Assembly: GCA_948567375.1 (NCBI GenBank)
Contig: OX419756.1
Coordinates: 66,664,333 to 66,728,332 of the forward strand
Length of the DNA: 64,000 nt
Direction of reading: 5' to 3'
Source of the DNA: Lunularia cruciata
Taxonomy: Eukaryota; Streptophyta; Marchantiopsida; Lunulariales; Lunulariaceae
The position numbers were made by a program, and so were the translations under genes. How positions within the stretch are numbered: position 1 is the stretch's first letter; each line of letters opens with the position of its first letter. The notes below the pieces were generated by a model. It was not told where the DNA came from. It did no database searches and worked only from the letters and a program-made list of their open reading frames with translations. Shown one piece after another: positions 21,650-36,398 of this stretch.

Positions 21650-23117
21650 GAAGATGTATAGAGTAGTTGAAGTATCTTTGGGTCTATGTTCTTTGGGTCT
21701 CTACGACTTCAGGTTAGAAGCTTCTTTGCTTCAAGACAAAGGTGACTAAATCCGAGGTAGTTGGACCTTGGACTTGATTGTGATGGAATTCAGGAGTCTT
21801 GCCAAAGAGATTAGGGAACTAAGAGTAAGGAAAGAAGATATTTAGGATACCCATGACTTCAATTTCAATTCTGATTGAAGATAGGATAGAATTAGAAGAG
21901 AAATAGTAGTAGTGAATGAACACAAGATGCAAGATCGGACTGTTAGTGTCTTTGGGTCAGTTACATGAGCAATTAGGGGAAAGTGGGTTACAAATTGAAG
22001 GCGTAGATAGTGTACCCATGCTTTCAATTACAATTCTTGATGAAGATATAGTAGAATTAGCAAAGGAATTGATAGTAGTTAGATCCAAAGTAAGAAAGGT
22101 AGGAGTGCAAGTATCTTTGGATCAGTTATATGAGGCATTAGAGAAGAGTGGGTCAAGAGATAAAGAGTTTGATAGATTACCCACTAGTATAATTGTAATG
22201 CATAGTGAAGACGTAGTAGAAATAGTGAAGGATTAAGTAGTTGAAGATAGTTCTGAAGAAGGAGAAGTAATAGGAGGTTACTTTAGGATTGAAAGCCGAG
22301 GAAGAAGTAGACATCGGATCGGAGTAGTAATAGTTTTGAGATTTGAAGAGGTAGATATGAAGCAGTGCATTGTCATTTTGGATCTGCAGGTAGGAAAAGT
22401 TGTTAGGATACGGTATTTTTGTTAGCAATTGTCGATTATTTCACTATTTAAAGGTGACATTTGCAATCATATGTTGTTCAGTGCTCATTTTTTGAGAATA
22501 GATAAAGCAAAGTGTTGTGAAGCAACTTGTCGTTTGATCTTGATTTTGAGTATCAATTCTGTGCTTGTGTTTGTGAGTGTTGGGAGAATTTCAAAGTGCA
22601 AGTTTGTATGTTGGTTTGATGTTGGATTTTGCAGCCTTGATCTTTACTCTGTGTGTTTGATCTTAAGTGAAGTGCAATCGAAACAATGCCTTGACAGATC
22701 TGAGAGGAATTATAGTGTTGGTAGTATTATGCATTTGTGAGTGCAGTGAAGAGTTGATGTGAAGCAATTTTGATTGAGGAAGTTGTGCCTTCAGTGGAGG
22801 GGTGGAACACAATTCTATGGCAGAGTAGTTTTGCAAGAAGTGCAGTTTTGAGGAGAGACTAAATCATCACAATCAAGATTGTTTGGAAAGATTTGATGGA
22901 GTTGTGATTAAGGAGTGCTAATTTGTGACAAGACTGCAAGTTAGTGCTTGTTACTCTCTTCAAGGTGTAGTTGCTACCTGAGAGATTAAAGATGAGAGCA
23001 AGAAGGACTACATGGTGACTTTTGACTTTGTATTTAGACCTTTCTGAATTGTATCTCTACAAGAACAAACTTTACTTACCTGATTACCACAAAAGTGATA
23101 TTTTCCAGGTTTTCATA
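21650..23117 (+). mobile_element. T7, partial short-form T copy in X2 gag
   Basis: The right end is a diverged GGTTGTCACA at about 23117, after which X2 gag continues. The left edge begins within short-form sequence (GTATAGAGTAGTTG) instead of at a T 5' end, so the copy is partial and the target duplication is not visible. The 3' module carries TATTTAAAG at 22445. The block EKSGSRDKEFDRLPTS is readable at about 22140-22190. Fossil. Confidence 0.8.
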
Positions 23118-25991
23118 GGATTCAAAGCAATCAATTGGCCCATTAGGATGTTAGCCTTGTGACTACCAACATCCTCTAAGACATTGTAGTTCCATTGTTG
23201 CTTTGAGATCAAGAAGTCCTCCATTCCCAACTTCTTCCTTGGAGTCTTTGTTATTGGTAGTATTGAAGTGCTTATGCGAGTGTTCCTAGTAGGCATAGGA
23301 GTATCTTGGCTAGGAGTAAATCCTTGAGAAGAGTGCGTATCCTTTGCAAAACATGCTCTCTTCTTCTCTTGTGCCAAAAGATCCAAATTAAGATCCTTGG
23401 ACTTTGAGCACTCTCCTTTCATATACTTGCTCTCAACCATATCTATAGATGCTATCCCCTTATCTTTGTTTGGATTAGGAGCCACTTGGGTTTCACTAAC
23501 TCCCTCTTTCCCTCTATTGGCTCTTCCATGGTAAGTGGAATTTGGGCAATTCCTTTGGATGTGACTTCTTCCTCCACAAACCAAAACAATTTCTCTCATT
23601 GAAATTGTTAGTTGGTTGGCCTCCTCTGTATGGATAACTTCCATAACTCCTTGGCACTCTCCCTATATTCTGATCCACCTCTCTCTTCTCCCAAAGTTAC
23701 ACCACATTGATCTTGAGATCTGCAAGTTGTTCTGTGATGGTTTGTAGTGGATCCTTTGGTGGAGGTGCAAGAATTGGAACAACTACTACTTGTGGTGCAA
23801 CCCTTGCTACCAAAGTATCAGAATTTCCTCCATACTTGTAACCTTGAGGAGGATTCACAACCTCCTTCACCACCAAATCACTCTCATCCCCTTCCAAACT
23901 CTCCTCCATATGAATTGCAATCTCGATAGCTTCAACCTTGGAAGAAGGTTTCTCATATCTCACCTTGCTTCTAATTTATGGTATCAATCCTCCCATAAAA
24001 TTCTTGGTGATCATAGCCCCTATGCTAATCATAGTAGTCTCCACATCATTCTCACCCTTCCTCAACACTATGTGAAATCTAGACTCTAATTTTTTCCACT
24101 CTTTCCACATAGACTCTCACTTTCTCTCCATCTCCTTGCTTGAGAAAGGTAACCTCACTCATCAATCTCTCATAACTCTCATCTAGAAGAAAGTTCTCAA
24201 TGAGTGTTGAAGTCAAACTCTCCCAAGACTCTTCTTGCCCATCTTTCCTCTCTCTTTTGGTATTCTAACTCACACCATGTAAGTGTTGCATCCTCAAAGA
24301 AATCGGGTAGTAATGAGGCCTATTCATTATTCTTCCTCTCATTGTTTATTATGCAAACTCTCTTGAAATCTCTCACAAAGGCCTCCACATCTTCTCCATC
24401 CTTGCCAAAGGAAACCAGAAGTTTCCTCATCTTAACCCCTCACTAGCTTTCTTTTCTCTCAATTTTTCTCTTTCTCTTCTCTTTTCTCTCACTCTATAAC
24501 TAATAGAGTATGTACATGACTCACACTATTTGAGAGTGAACCACCCTAGGAAACAAAAAAGGTTCAGGTTGCTCCAAGATTTTTATAGCAACATCAAATC
24601 CTAGAGTGCATATTAATAGAATTCTCATGGATAGTTTATCCATAAGTTGAAAGATTATTTTAATCACTAATCTTGAGAACTAGCTGATAAAGGTGATAGT
24701 ATTTTTGTACTTGTGCTAAAACTCTCTCCAAGAGCCTTCACCAAAGTCTCCAAAAGTACTTTTACTCCACTACACTCATGTATATTTGGAAGTCCTTCAA
24801 CTCCACAAACCTCACACAACTCCTTGGTCTTAGATCTTCTCCCTCTTAATCTTGGTGAAGAAGGTCCAACATGCAAACCCAAGTCAAGTAATCCTCTCCT
24901 TCCTCTCAATATCTTTCTCTCAAAGGTCAATGGACATGAACTTGCCTTATGTCCCTTCTCTCCACATAGAAAGCACTTAGACTCACTCTTTCCTCCAAGT
25001 GGTGTAGGTTTTTGGATCCTCTCAACACTCTTGAAATTCTATTCTGAACTCTTTTTTCCTCAATCCACCCTTATAATCACCTCAAACCATTAAGAAACCT
25101 TTCATAGTATTAATTTCCACTCTTGATGACACTCCATGTTCCCAAGATGAATCTTAACACTCAAACATGTGTTTGTTGCTCTCAAACTCCTCATGCAGAT
25201 CTCAACTTTGCAGAATTGACCCTTCCTCACAATGTCACTCAAATTGCTTAATTTGTATGTCATAGTCCTTTGAAATTTTTCCCACTTGATCACAACTTCA
25301 GGGTGTCTCTCTTTGATAAATTTCAGATGTTTTCATTTAGCCATTAGGCCTAAGCACCTTTCTATTTAGCACACATATTTCAGATTTGGTCTGAAAACCA
25401 TCCTCTTCAATTTAAAGCTTCATAAATCTCTACGTATGAATGATCTCTCTCTAATTTTTGTATCATCAAGTAGGATACAATGCACTAAATTTTCTTGGAA
25501 CGTGTCACAAAAATCCATTGAAAATTGAAGAAATAGCAGATTGTCTACAATTTTCCAGAGAGCATGCAGTTTTGGAGTAGTTTACCCTATCAAATTTCAA
25601 AAATTCTAGCATAATGCGCACAATAGCTCTCAAAATAATTTCAAGTGTGCTAACTAGAGAATGACCCAAGCTATCATGTGTAGAAATTTCAAGTCCAAAT
25701 TTCAAACTTGAGATTTTACCCAAAATCACCTAATCTCCTAAAATCTGCAATGCACCTCACACAATCTCTCCAAGTCCTCTCATATGTGCAGGATGTACAA
25801 AATCACCTCAAAGACATCATAATGAACTATAGGGTATAAAAATGGATCCAAGTTCTCTAACATAAGTTCAACACTCTCCTCCCCTAAAGTTCTCTCCAAG
25901 TGAGCTCTCAAAGCCTCCTTCTGTCTAATATAGAATTGTACGCGGAACATTATCTTGCCTTCTAGAGAGGTCCCAACAACCAAACCAAAAA

Positions 25992-26678
25992 TGTGAGCCG
26001 GCTTGTCTCACTTAGGATGAACCTCTGATGGTTATTATGGTAGCACACCATGGACTAAGAAGGCAAAGAACCCCAACTCCATCATACTCCTCCAAAGCTA
26101 ACACTCCAAGACTCAAGACATTGCTCACTAGAGAACTCAATGAGAGAGATAGTTGCAAATTAAAGGATGATGAGTACTTCCTCACCCCTAGTTTATAAAC
26201 TTGTGAAATAGTTACACACCAAAGTTACTATTTACCTTAATAACTCAAGTAATTAGGCTTAAAGTCAAGTAAAGTCAAAAAGTATAAAGGAATATCCATC
26301 TACATGGGCATATTTCACTAAGTATGTGATCTTATCTTGACCTAACTTCTAAGTCAAAGATTCCATCACATGTGCTATCCTTGGACTAGACAAGAATCCA
26401 AAACAAAAGGCTTGTGAGCCCAAGAGTTCTCAACTCTTTCCTCAAAGCCAAACACCTAGGAATAATACCAAGTCAACACACTAGAATCCAAATAGTGGTG
26501 CTCATCTTTTCCACTTCCTCTAAAGTAAGGTTCCCTTTATCTTAGCTATGACTAACTTTAGCTAATCATAACTAATGTAGAACCATCCTTTTATCTCTTT
26601 ATAAATAATATCTCTCAAGTATTTGTAATACTAAGCTAAATATCATAATACCACACACATGCACAAATGGGTGTTATA
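25992..26678 (-). repeat. X2 5' LTR
   Basis: Minus-strand LTR of 687 bp. The right edge is GGGTGTTATA (reverse of TGTAACACCC with one change) and the left edge is TGTGAGCCGG. It aligns with the X1 LTR along its whole length. The adjoining 25780-25983 minus-strand stretch is the start of the gag leader (MVVGTSLEGKIMFRVQFYIR). Confidence 0.85.
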
Positions 26679-28874
26679 GACCATACCTTTTTCAAAAGGT
26701 AGTTTTGTGTATCTTTTCCTCCATGAGTCTGATTTTGTTATAATTGCTTTGCAGATCAACTTTGGTGAAGTTTTTTGCTTCATTGAGTTGATCAAACACG
26801 TCATCCATCCAAGGTAATGGGTATTTTTTCTTTACCATTTGTTGATTTAGGCCATGGTAGTTTGCACATGCACATTGTACCATCCTTCTTCTTCACAAAC
26901 AAGACAAGAGCCCCATATAGTGAAATGTTAGGTTGGATAAACCCTTTCGATAGCATATCCTCAATTTAAGCCTTACACTCCTCCAACTCATGAGGTGATA
27001 GTTTATATGAGACTTTAGAAGGAGGTATCTTCCCAAGGAGTATCTTGATTTATGATCTACTTTCCTTTTTGGTGGTAATCTTGAGGAATTTTGTGCAATT
27101 TTCCTCTTCTTCCTCCTATCTTTACTCTTCTCCATTGAGCTAGTAAGGCTAAAAGGTACATTTACTAGTGATCTTCATTTTCTAATGTGACTTTATCATT
27201 CTCCTCTTCAATTTGTTTCCTTATGTTGTTCAAAGGTTGCTTGTATGGAAGCCAAGGGCCGCTAGAAAGATGAGCATGACAATTGATGGCTATGTGCCCA
27301 ACTTGGATGCAATTATAATAACATCATTTTTTTTCTTGAGCCCTTTCCCCTCATGGGACTCCATCTCTCCTTTCTTTGACCCATCTTGTTCATCTTGGAT
27401 CTATGTTTCTCCTTGGTCTCAAAACCAAATGTTGCCCAATTCCATAGGAATTGGTCCACCAAAGTGTGGTGTTTTAGCTTGATATTGTTGAGTATGGACC
27501 TTGCCTTCACCTCTTTCAAGTGCCTCTGCTATTCTTAGAGTGCATGTAATGGCTTCAAAAATAGTGCAAGGATTTTGTACCTTTACCTCTAGGCAAATTT
27601 TCTCTTTTATTACCTATTTGAAATTGGAAAGAACTTCTAGGGACTAATATCAAAAATCATAACCTATAGATCAAGAAATGCATCTAAGTACTCTTGTATG
27701 TTGTTCTTTTGCTTTGTTACCCTAAACTCCCATAGTTGGGTTTGAGCCATCTGCACCGAGTCCATGGATTAGAAATTCTTTGATAGCACTTCTTGCATTG
27801 TTGTCCAAGTGATCTCTCTTCCTTTTGCCAACATTGATTGTTCCTAAGCATTACACTATATGAGGGCCTTATTGGTCAAGTACTCACATGCAAACAAACC
27901 CATAAAATGATTAGTGATCTCAATTGTGAATAACTGATAGTATCAATTCATTCTTGAAATCTAGTTTTTCACCACTCCCATGGAACATTGTCCCTTATAA
28001 GGCTCAATGTTGCATGTCTTCTTCATCCATAGTAACAATGTGGCTTCATTTTTTACCAGGGTTGGTGCCATTGGCATGAGTGACTCTTAAGGTACTTTGG
28101 CTAGGAGTACTATGTTATGGGATGATTCCCCTTCTTTCATTACCTAATTGTTCTTGAAGGTACATACTTGAATTTGAAATTCCTCCATTTTCATGTTCAT
28201 CAACTTAAACTTGTTCAACCTCCCCTACATTCCTTGCATTAGATCCTACAACTATAGCTCCATGATTTGTACACACAAAAAATGCTCAATTGCTACTTCC
28301 TACTTCAATAGAGGGTTAATATGATCACTTCGGAGAGAGTAAAAATGTTTGGGACTACCATTGGGACCTCAAAGGCTATCACTCATTGAAAATATTCCTC
28401 AACAAAATTTGTGGACTATGAAATCTGTAAACATCACTTTAGGTCTAACTACTTAAAGGATTTGTACTTGAGTGTTGAAAGGGAAATGAATTTTGGTATT
28501 TTTAGATCCATTGCATCATAATAGAATGCAGATTGTTAAATCCTCCTCTCTATTGTATGTCACCATAAGTAGAACCACTAGGTTTGGTGAATTCATCATT
28601 ATATCCATGACCTTTGCTCCAAAATATTAAACAATATATACTCCCACTTACTCACATTAGATGTGTATAATCTTGATATGGAATGAATTCAAGAGCAAAA
28701 AGTAGGGTGAAAGGAATTGTCCCTAGCAGTATTGATCCCATCTTCTCTATAAAACACACCCAATCTATCTATGCACTATGTTTTCTCTTCTCAAAATTAC
28801 TTAGTTTTAGTAACCCATATTCTTCCAAGAGGTGTGATCCACTCTCTTGGATTAAAGTATCTACTCTGATACTA
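26679..28874 (-). mobile_element. Y1, 5' half of a Ty3/gypsy element (gag to RT)
   Basis: On the minus strand, next to an LTR at 28875-29484, a primer-binding site like the initiator-tRNA-Met type (TAGTATCAGAGT) lies at 28863-28874. Gag sequence runs from there down to about 27250 and ends in a CCHC-like motif (C, then CIQVGHIAINC) near 27310. Protease and the beginning of RT follow (KKYPLPWMDDVFDQL and KVDLQSNYNKIRL, 26692-26883). The sequence stops where the X2 LTR begins. Colinear with Y2. Badly decayed, many breaks. Confidence 0.75.
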
Positions 28875-29484
28875 TTTTAATGTTCCAAGGACAAGAGAAA
28901 CTCCAAGAGAAATACAAGAGAAGAAAAAAAAAGAAACACAAGGCTTCATCCCTCAATACTCCAATGCCCTCCAAGGAGCACCTTGCTTTTATTATATAAT
29001 AAAGATGATCCATTCAAAGGGAGATTTACCCTAGGATCAAATACATGGATTGGCGACATCTTAGCAAACACCACTCTTAGATTATTTTTATGGATTTATG
29101 ACATGTCAATCTTTGTCTTATCTGGTTGGTTAAACAAGTTTGATCAAAGAGAATTTCTAGGGAATCTTCTTGTAGGAAGCTCAGAATAGCATGGGTGAGG
29201 TACTATGAGAAAGCCCTCAACAAGACAAAAAAGGAGTAGAAGGTAATATCCTTGTTCTCAAAGACAAAGGAACCTTTTATTTTTGAAGTCCTCATTCATC
29301 TATTTAGGCCTATGAAATATGCTTTATAGTTTTCAAGGTGTTTTTGCCATCTACCATATTAGTGGAAGTACTCTTTTGGTGACATGTATATCTGATCAAC
29401 TTAGACCACTACATAAACCATCCTTCCAGATTTGACCAAGCCAAGCTTCACCTTTGGATAATGTGTCTAGCTAATGGTATTACA
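28875..29484 (-). repeat. LTR shared between Y1 and Y2
   Basis: A 610-bp minus-strand LTR that starts TGTAATACC at 29484. It matches the LTRs at 36771-37374, 61794-62538 and 63381-63980. On its left is a primer-binding site leading into Y1. On its right is a purine tract (GGTGGTAGAGG, reverse of 29485-29495) closing Y2. One LTR therefore serves as 5' LTR of Y1 and 3' LTR of Y2. Confidence 0.78.
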
Positions 29485-32400
29485 CCTCTACCACCAGATT
29501 GTTTGCCATAGGCATTTGGGTGAATACATATGCAAGTTGTTTCTTGCCTTCTACATATGTAACCATCATGTTGAATTGTTACTCCACTTTTCCCACCAAA
29601 TCTATTGTAGATATAGATCTTTTTGTATCTTGAAGTAGACTAGAAGTTTGTGGTCTATTTCCACTATAAATGCCTTCTTGCCAAGATAGTGCTTCCAATG
29701 TTTGGTTGCATGTAGTAATGCATCTTTCAATTCTCGAAAGGCCAATTCTTGTGCATGTTCCTTACATCCACTTCTTCCCCTTGCCAAATAGTGCCATTAG
29801 AGGTTGTATAACCTTGGATAAGTCCTTGACAAATTGATGATAGAACCCTATCAATCTCAAGAAACTTTTGAGTTGAGTCTGATATTTTGGAGCACCCCAT
29901 TTTGAATGATCTCTATTTTATTTGTTAACACTTAGATACCTTCTACACTTACTCTATGCCCCAAGCAATCTACTTTAGACTTGCCAAACTCACACTTTGA
30001 GACTTTGGTATATAATTGGTTTTGTCATAGAATATGGAGGAATTCTTATAGATATTGCTTGTACTCCTTCATCATCCTGCTCTACACTAAGATGTCATCA
30101 AGGAAAATGATAATAATTTATCCAAGTATAGATGAAATATGTAATTCATCAAACTCATGAAACTAGTTAGTGCATTGGTGAGGCCAAACAACATCACTAG
30201 GTACTCCAAGTAATCATACTTTGTTCAAAAGGTAATTGTGTACTTCTTCTTCTATGATCCTGATTTAGTTATGAATAATTTACAAATCAAGTTTGGTGGA
30301 CTATTTTGCTCCATTGGGGTTGATCAAATAGGTCATACATGCAAGGTCATGGGTATTTATTCTTGATTTAGGCCTCAATAGTCAATGCATATATGCATTT
30401 TACCATCCTTCTTCTTCACAAACAAGACATGAGCTCCATATGGTGATACTCTAGGTTGGATAAAACTTTTCTATAATATATACTCAATTTGAGCTTAACA
30501 CTTTTCCTACTCCTAAGCTGATAGTTGATATAAGGCCTTACTAGGAGATGTCTTCCTAAGGAGTATCTTAATTTTATGATCTACTCTCTTTTTTGGTGGT
30601 AATCTTGAGGGTAATCATCATGAAATATATCTTGAAACTCATGGACCACATCTTTCACATTCTCAAGAACTTTTCCATCAAGTTATGCACTCTTGACTTC
30701 TCTTATTAGACTCAAAACTCTAGACTCAATAGCTAATGTCCTTATGACATAAAGAGGTAGTTCTTGCATTTGCAACCTTTCTCTATCTCCAATGATCTTC
30801 TATTGGCTAGTTCTCACTATTTTCTTTCTCTAATTGATTGTGGGGTTTTAATGCTCCATCCACAACATTCCTAAGATCACATTGTAACAAGCTGACTATA
30901 TCACTTGCCACTCAATTTCTTCATGATACTCTCATACAAAGAATGTTACCTTTCTAGGTAACAACTTGTTCCTCTTTGTTTGAGCATTAGGTAACTCTAC
31001 TTGTTTATTCTCATCTTCCTTTAGTTTCATCTCCAACCTTATTGCAATAGAGCAAGACAAGAAATTCTTTTTTGCTCCAAGGTCTATCAGTACTCTCACT
31101 TAATTTCCTTCTAGGACTACATTTACAGTATCAATTGTGCATTTTTCTTCCTCAAACTTTATGCACTTTTCCTCTTCCTCCCCATGCTTTTAATCTTCTC
31201 CATTGAGCTAGTAAGATTATGAGGTACATGTATTGACAATCTTCATTTCCAATGTGGTTTCAACATCCTCCTCTTCAATTTGTCTCTCCAAGTTGCCTAT
31301 ATAAAGATCACGGACCACTAGGAAGGAAAGCATGAAAATTGATGGCTATGTTTCCAACTCAGCCACAATTATACCAACGTCATTGTTTTGCTCAAGCTCC
31401 TTTTCCTTGTGGGATTCCATCTCTCCTTTCTTTGACCTATCCTCATTCTCCTTGGAGCAGTCATGCTCCTTGGTCTTAGAAATGAAGATTGCCCAATTCC
31501 ATTGGAATTGGGCCACCAAAGTGAAATGTTGTAGCTCAGTAATGTTGAGTGAAGACTACACTTTCACTTCCTCCAAGAGCTCCTACTATTCTCTGAGCAC
31601 ATGCAATGGCTTCACAAATAGTGCAAGGATTTTGTACCATTACCTCTTGGCAAATTTGCTCTTTTAACCCCCTTTTGAAATTATCAAGAGCTTCTACTGG
31701 ACTTATATTAATTATCATAACCTAAAAATTGAGCAATGGCTCCACATACTCTTGTATGTTATTCTTTTGCTTCAACTCCCATTGTCAGGTTTGAGTTATT
31801 TGCATGGAATCCATATATTGGAAATTCTTCAATAGCCCTTCTTGCATTGCCATCCAAGTGATCTTTCTTCCTTCTACCAACACTAATCATTCCCAAGCAT
31901 TGTACCATATGAGGGCTTTATTGATCAAGTAATCACATACAAACACAATTGCGGAATGATCAATGATCTCAATTGTGAATAATCAAAAGTATCAATTCAT
32001 TCTTCAAATCTGGTTTTCCACTACTCCCATGGAATGTTGTCCCTCCTAAGGCTTGATGTTGCACTTCTTCTTGATTCCTAATAACAATATGACTTCATTA
32101 TTGATGGGGGATGGTGTCACTAGTATGAGTGACTTTCAAGGTACTTTAGCCATTATTATTGGGTTTTGGGATGATTCCTCTTATTGTATTAGATGATCAT
32201 TTGTGAATTTACATTCTTGACTTTGCAATACCTCCATTTTTATCTTGATCCTCCAAACCTTTTCAACCTCCCATGCATTCCTTGAATTGAATCCTACAAC
32301 TATAGCTCCATGATTTGTACACATGGAAAACACTCAATCACTTTTTCCTTCTTCAATATAGAGTTAATATGATCACTTGAGATGAGGCACATATTATTGG

Positions 32401-32558
32401 GACTACATTAGGAACTTAAAGGCTATCACTTGTTGATAATATTCCTCACCAAAATTGTGGACTAAGAAAACCCTAAACATCACTTTTGGTCTAACTACAT
32501 GGTCAATTTCTACTTGAGAGTTGAAAGGGAGAGGATTTAGTATATTTGGATTCATTGC

Positions 32559-35500
32559 TAAGACAACCCGGCAAATATCACTTTTGCGGTAATCGGGTAA
32601 GTAAAGTTTGCTCCCGCAGAGATACGAGTCAGAAATGTCCAAATACAAAGTCAAACAATAACAATCTAGTTCTTCTTGAGTTCTTTTTTAGTCTCTTAGG
32701 TAGAAATTACACCCAGAAGAGAGTAACAAGCACTGATTTGCAGTCTTGTCACAAAGTAACACTTCTTAATTACAACACCTCCAACTCTTTCCAAACAATC
32801 TTGATTGTGATGATTCAGGCTTTCCCAAAAATGGCACTTCATTGCAAAATGACTTTGCCTTAGGATTTTGTTCCACCATTCCATTGAAGGCACAACTTCC
32901 TAGATCAAAATTGCTTCACATCAACTTTGCACTGCACTCACAAATTCAGAATACTACCAACATTACAATTCCTCTCAGATCTGTCAAGGCATTGCTTTTG
33001 CACTTCACTCAGGATCAAATTGCACTTCACTCAGGATCAAACACATAGAATGAAGATCAAGGCTGTGGAATCCAACATCCAACAAGCACTCTGACTTGCA
33101 CTTCAAATTTCTCCAAATAGTCACAAACACAATTGCAAAGCTGATACTTGGAATCAAGCTCAAGCAACAAGCACTACTTCACAGCACTTCTCTTTATCTA
33201 TTCTCAAAATTATGAGCACTGAACAACATCTGACTGCGAATGCCACTCTTAAATAGTGAAGCAATCAACAATTATCTTCCTAAGGTACCTCTTCCTTATG
33301 ACTCTACAAACCTGTAGATCCAAAATGACAATGCACATCTTCATATCTACCTATTCAAATATCAAATCGGTTATTAATCCGATCCGATGTCTACTTCTTC
33401 CTTGGCTTTCAAACCCAAACCCGAAGTAACTTTACTTCCTAATATTTTGTCCTCAGGTTTCATAACTCCTACATCTTCTACCAAATCTAATAGTTCTCTT
33501 TCATGATCTGACATTTCACTAGTGGGCAATCTATCTAACTCCTTATCTCCCAACCCACTCTCCTCTAATGTCTTCAATGGTAACTCCAAAGACATCTGCA
33601 CTCCTACTTCATCTACTTTGGGTTTTGCTCTAACATCTTTCTAAAGTTTATCTGTCTCCAACTTTTCCAAGTCTAATCTAATTGTGATATTTTCTTCTAC
33701 CTCCAATATCTTCCTATATTCACGAGTTCTGAGACTAATCAACAATGTGTTCAAATTGGTATCCTTTGCATGTCTCCTCCTCGTCTCCTGCACCAACAAC
33801 TTCAACTCGTGCAGCCTTGTCTCCTTGATACGCACACTGGCCTCTATACTCAGCGTTGCATTCATCTTGATTACGATCTCCTTCAAGGGCTCCAGTCTCA
33901 TCTTCCTCTCGTACTCCCAATCTGCAAGCCAATCCTCCCGGTACATTGCCAATTCCACTTCGAACTCGGCTTTCATAGTTTCCTTCTCCTTCTCCTTCTC
34001 CTTCTGTACAACCTTCTCTTCCTAATTACAAAGTAACTCTTGCAATCTCTCTTCTTCCCTATATCTCACTATCAACTCTCGTTGCCATAGTTGCTTCTTC
34101 TCTTCTACACTCTCCATTACCCTATCAAGCTCTTGTTTCTTCTCTGCTACCCTTGCCATAGCATGGATAATTTCTAGTCATGAATCAGCAAACTGCTGCT
34201 TCAAGATTTCATACTCAGCTACTTGTCTTTCCCTTGCTATGTCACTCTGCTTCACAAGTTCCTCTCGATACCTTGCTTCTCTCTTCAAGTTCTCAATCAC
34301 TTGACTCTGCACTACTGCATCCACTCGTAGTACTTCCCTTTCCTCCTCACCTTGGATTATACTCTTCTTCAACTCTGAGTTCTCTTCTTCTAGTTGTGCT
34401 AATACCTGCAATATAGTCTTCACCTCCGGACACTTTGACTGCATCTCCCTCTTCTTTTGTTCCAATTTGGCCAACAGAGGACACACAACTTCTTGCAGGT
34501 ACTCCACTCCATCACTCGTGACTACTTCAACCTGAGGAGTGATCTCCTTCTTTACCTCTTCTTCTCTTAATACTCAACTTCTTCTTTGCAGTTGTCGTAT
34601 TGGAATAGACGCTTCACTTCCCGAATTGGCATTCTCCTCTTCACTTGCCTTGCTCAGACTTGCTTCACACTTTGCCTTGCACCTTGACCAAACTCCTCTC
34701 TGAATAGTAATCTTCTTCTCCTCCTGCTCAAGCACTTCGTCTTCCAACTTTGCATTACTCTCTTCCTCAAGCTCCACCCAAACTCCATCCACACTCTTCT
34801 TCTTCTGATGTAGGCACTGATGTCATCTCCCCGCCTTCATCGCTATCACTACTCATATCCCCACTTTGTAGTTTAAGCTCGGGTTCTTCCTCGCATTCCA
34901 AATCTTCAGACTTGCACTCGGCTTTGCCCTCCGAGTCTTCTTCCGACGCCGTGATCACCACCATACCTTTCCTTGGGTTTACCCTTCTGGTCTTCCGAGG
35001 TCTTGTCTTCTTGACATCTTTGCCTTCTCCTTGTCGACTCCGCTTCTTTGACTTTGGAGTACTTACTTCTACCTGTGCACTCTTCCCCGTCTGAGTGTAG
35101 TACTCATCACTACTTCGGATTTGAAGAATATACTACTGCTCCTCCGCGTCGACCTCCTTTCTTAAGTCGGGATGAAAGTGCGACACCATTCTGTTGCACT
35201 CCGCTGCATTGAGCAGATTCAACCCAAGGTAGAAATGAGCTGCAAATGGCACGATGTAATGTGGAGGTGACTTATCCCACAAATTCCACACCATCTACCT
35301 TGTTTGCCCATGTTAACACCTTGCTTAGTTGATTGGCTCTCTTGCAAACATCTTATGGAAGAACACCGCTTGGTGTTTCATCACATAAGTTGTTCTCTCT
35401 GGCTTCAGGATTGCCATGAGAGCGTTCACAATCCCTCTCTTGACAAGATCCTTGTAACTCTCTACTTTGTACCCATTCTTTGTCCGCTTCGAAGAGAATG

Positions 35501-36398
35501 CATCCCTCACTTCTTGGGTTTCTTCGGCTACCTCTCCCTTCCCCAAGAACGTGGCACCCTACTCCGTGCCTGCCTCTCTTCCGAGTACTAATCTCCAATC
35601 CAACTCTATCCAGCAAGCCAGATTTCCTCTCTTCCTTGGGGCCATTGAGACATTTACTCTCTATTATCTCGGTCATGAATCCTGGAAAACTCACGTTCTA
35701 GTTCCACGCCAAGAATGTGATCCAAAGTTGACTCAAGACTTTGATCCTTGCGATCACATCTAACCTCCAAATTGCATGATTTCTCACTGCAAATTTGGAA
35801 TTCTTCTTTCCTCATCTTGTGTTTCTCTCTTCCTCACTGTCTCTTGGGTAAGCTCTCTCAAATTCTCCTCTACACACTAGCACGTCTTCAACTCTACTTC
35901 CCTTCCCATGATCTCCTACAAGATGACTCTTCAACGGGAAAGGAAAATTGCCAATTGTTTGTTGTTATTGACAAAAAATTGACATTGTTTTGTTGTTAGC
36001 CCGATTTTTATAGAGTCGTGCTTTCTTTGTCTATCTTCAATTTGATCTTCTACCGAGAAATCACACCTCTTGCATGTGCCTATTACTATCAAGTGTACTT
36101 CACGCGTATGACCGCCGGTTTTTGAATGGTCCCTTCTTGAATTTCTCGCCCCGAAGAAAAGTTGTTACATTGTCTTTGCCTCGGGTTGAGCAACCCCCAA
36201 TACAAAGACTTCTTACTTCAGGTTGTATGCTGACAGGGCAAGTCCGAGTACTTTGCCTTATGACCCAAAGCCATGTTACCTCGGGTTTCATCCCAAAGAC
36301 TCTTTTCTTTGCCTTCTTTGGCCATACAAGCGCAATCCAACTTCTCTATACACTTCTTCTTCTCCATTTTGAAAAAAACCAAAAGTGTGGGTACCACA
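32559..36398 (-). mobile_element. T8, complete-ended long-form T copy in the Y2 gag leader
   Basis: The left end is a diverged T 3' end (GACAACCCGGCAAATATCAC) and the right end is TGTGGGTACCACA at 36398 (3,840 bp). ATTGC flanks it on both sides (32554-32558 and 36399-36403). The uninterrupted target (TCCATTGCATCATAA) is present in Y1 near 28507. Coiled-coil protein matches are at 33374-33601, 33641-33976 and 34178-34507. Linker matches are at 34574-34964. First-protein matches are at 35165-35800. The TATAAAAA box is at 36005-36012. A few breaks only; with T4 one of the better preserved copies. Confidence 0.93.

Larger units (their letters stand above)
20810..26678 (-). mobile_element. X2, Ty3/gypsy element of the X1 family, 5' half only
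   Basis: Reading leftwards on the minus strand there is the 5' LTR (25992-26678), gag (about 25983 down to 21560, interrupted by T7), protease and the start of the RT region, ending at 20810 against the X1 LTR. The CCHC motif KCFLCGEKGHKASSC is read near 24960. A second CCHC-like motif (CGGRSHIQRNC) is near 23570. The retrotransposon gag core (FVRDFKRVCI and following) is near 24350. No 3' LTR of its own is present here. The right edge sits inside Y1 RT sequence, so X2 landed in Y1. Broken in many places. Confidence 0.82.
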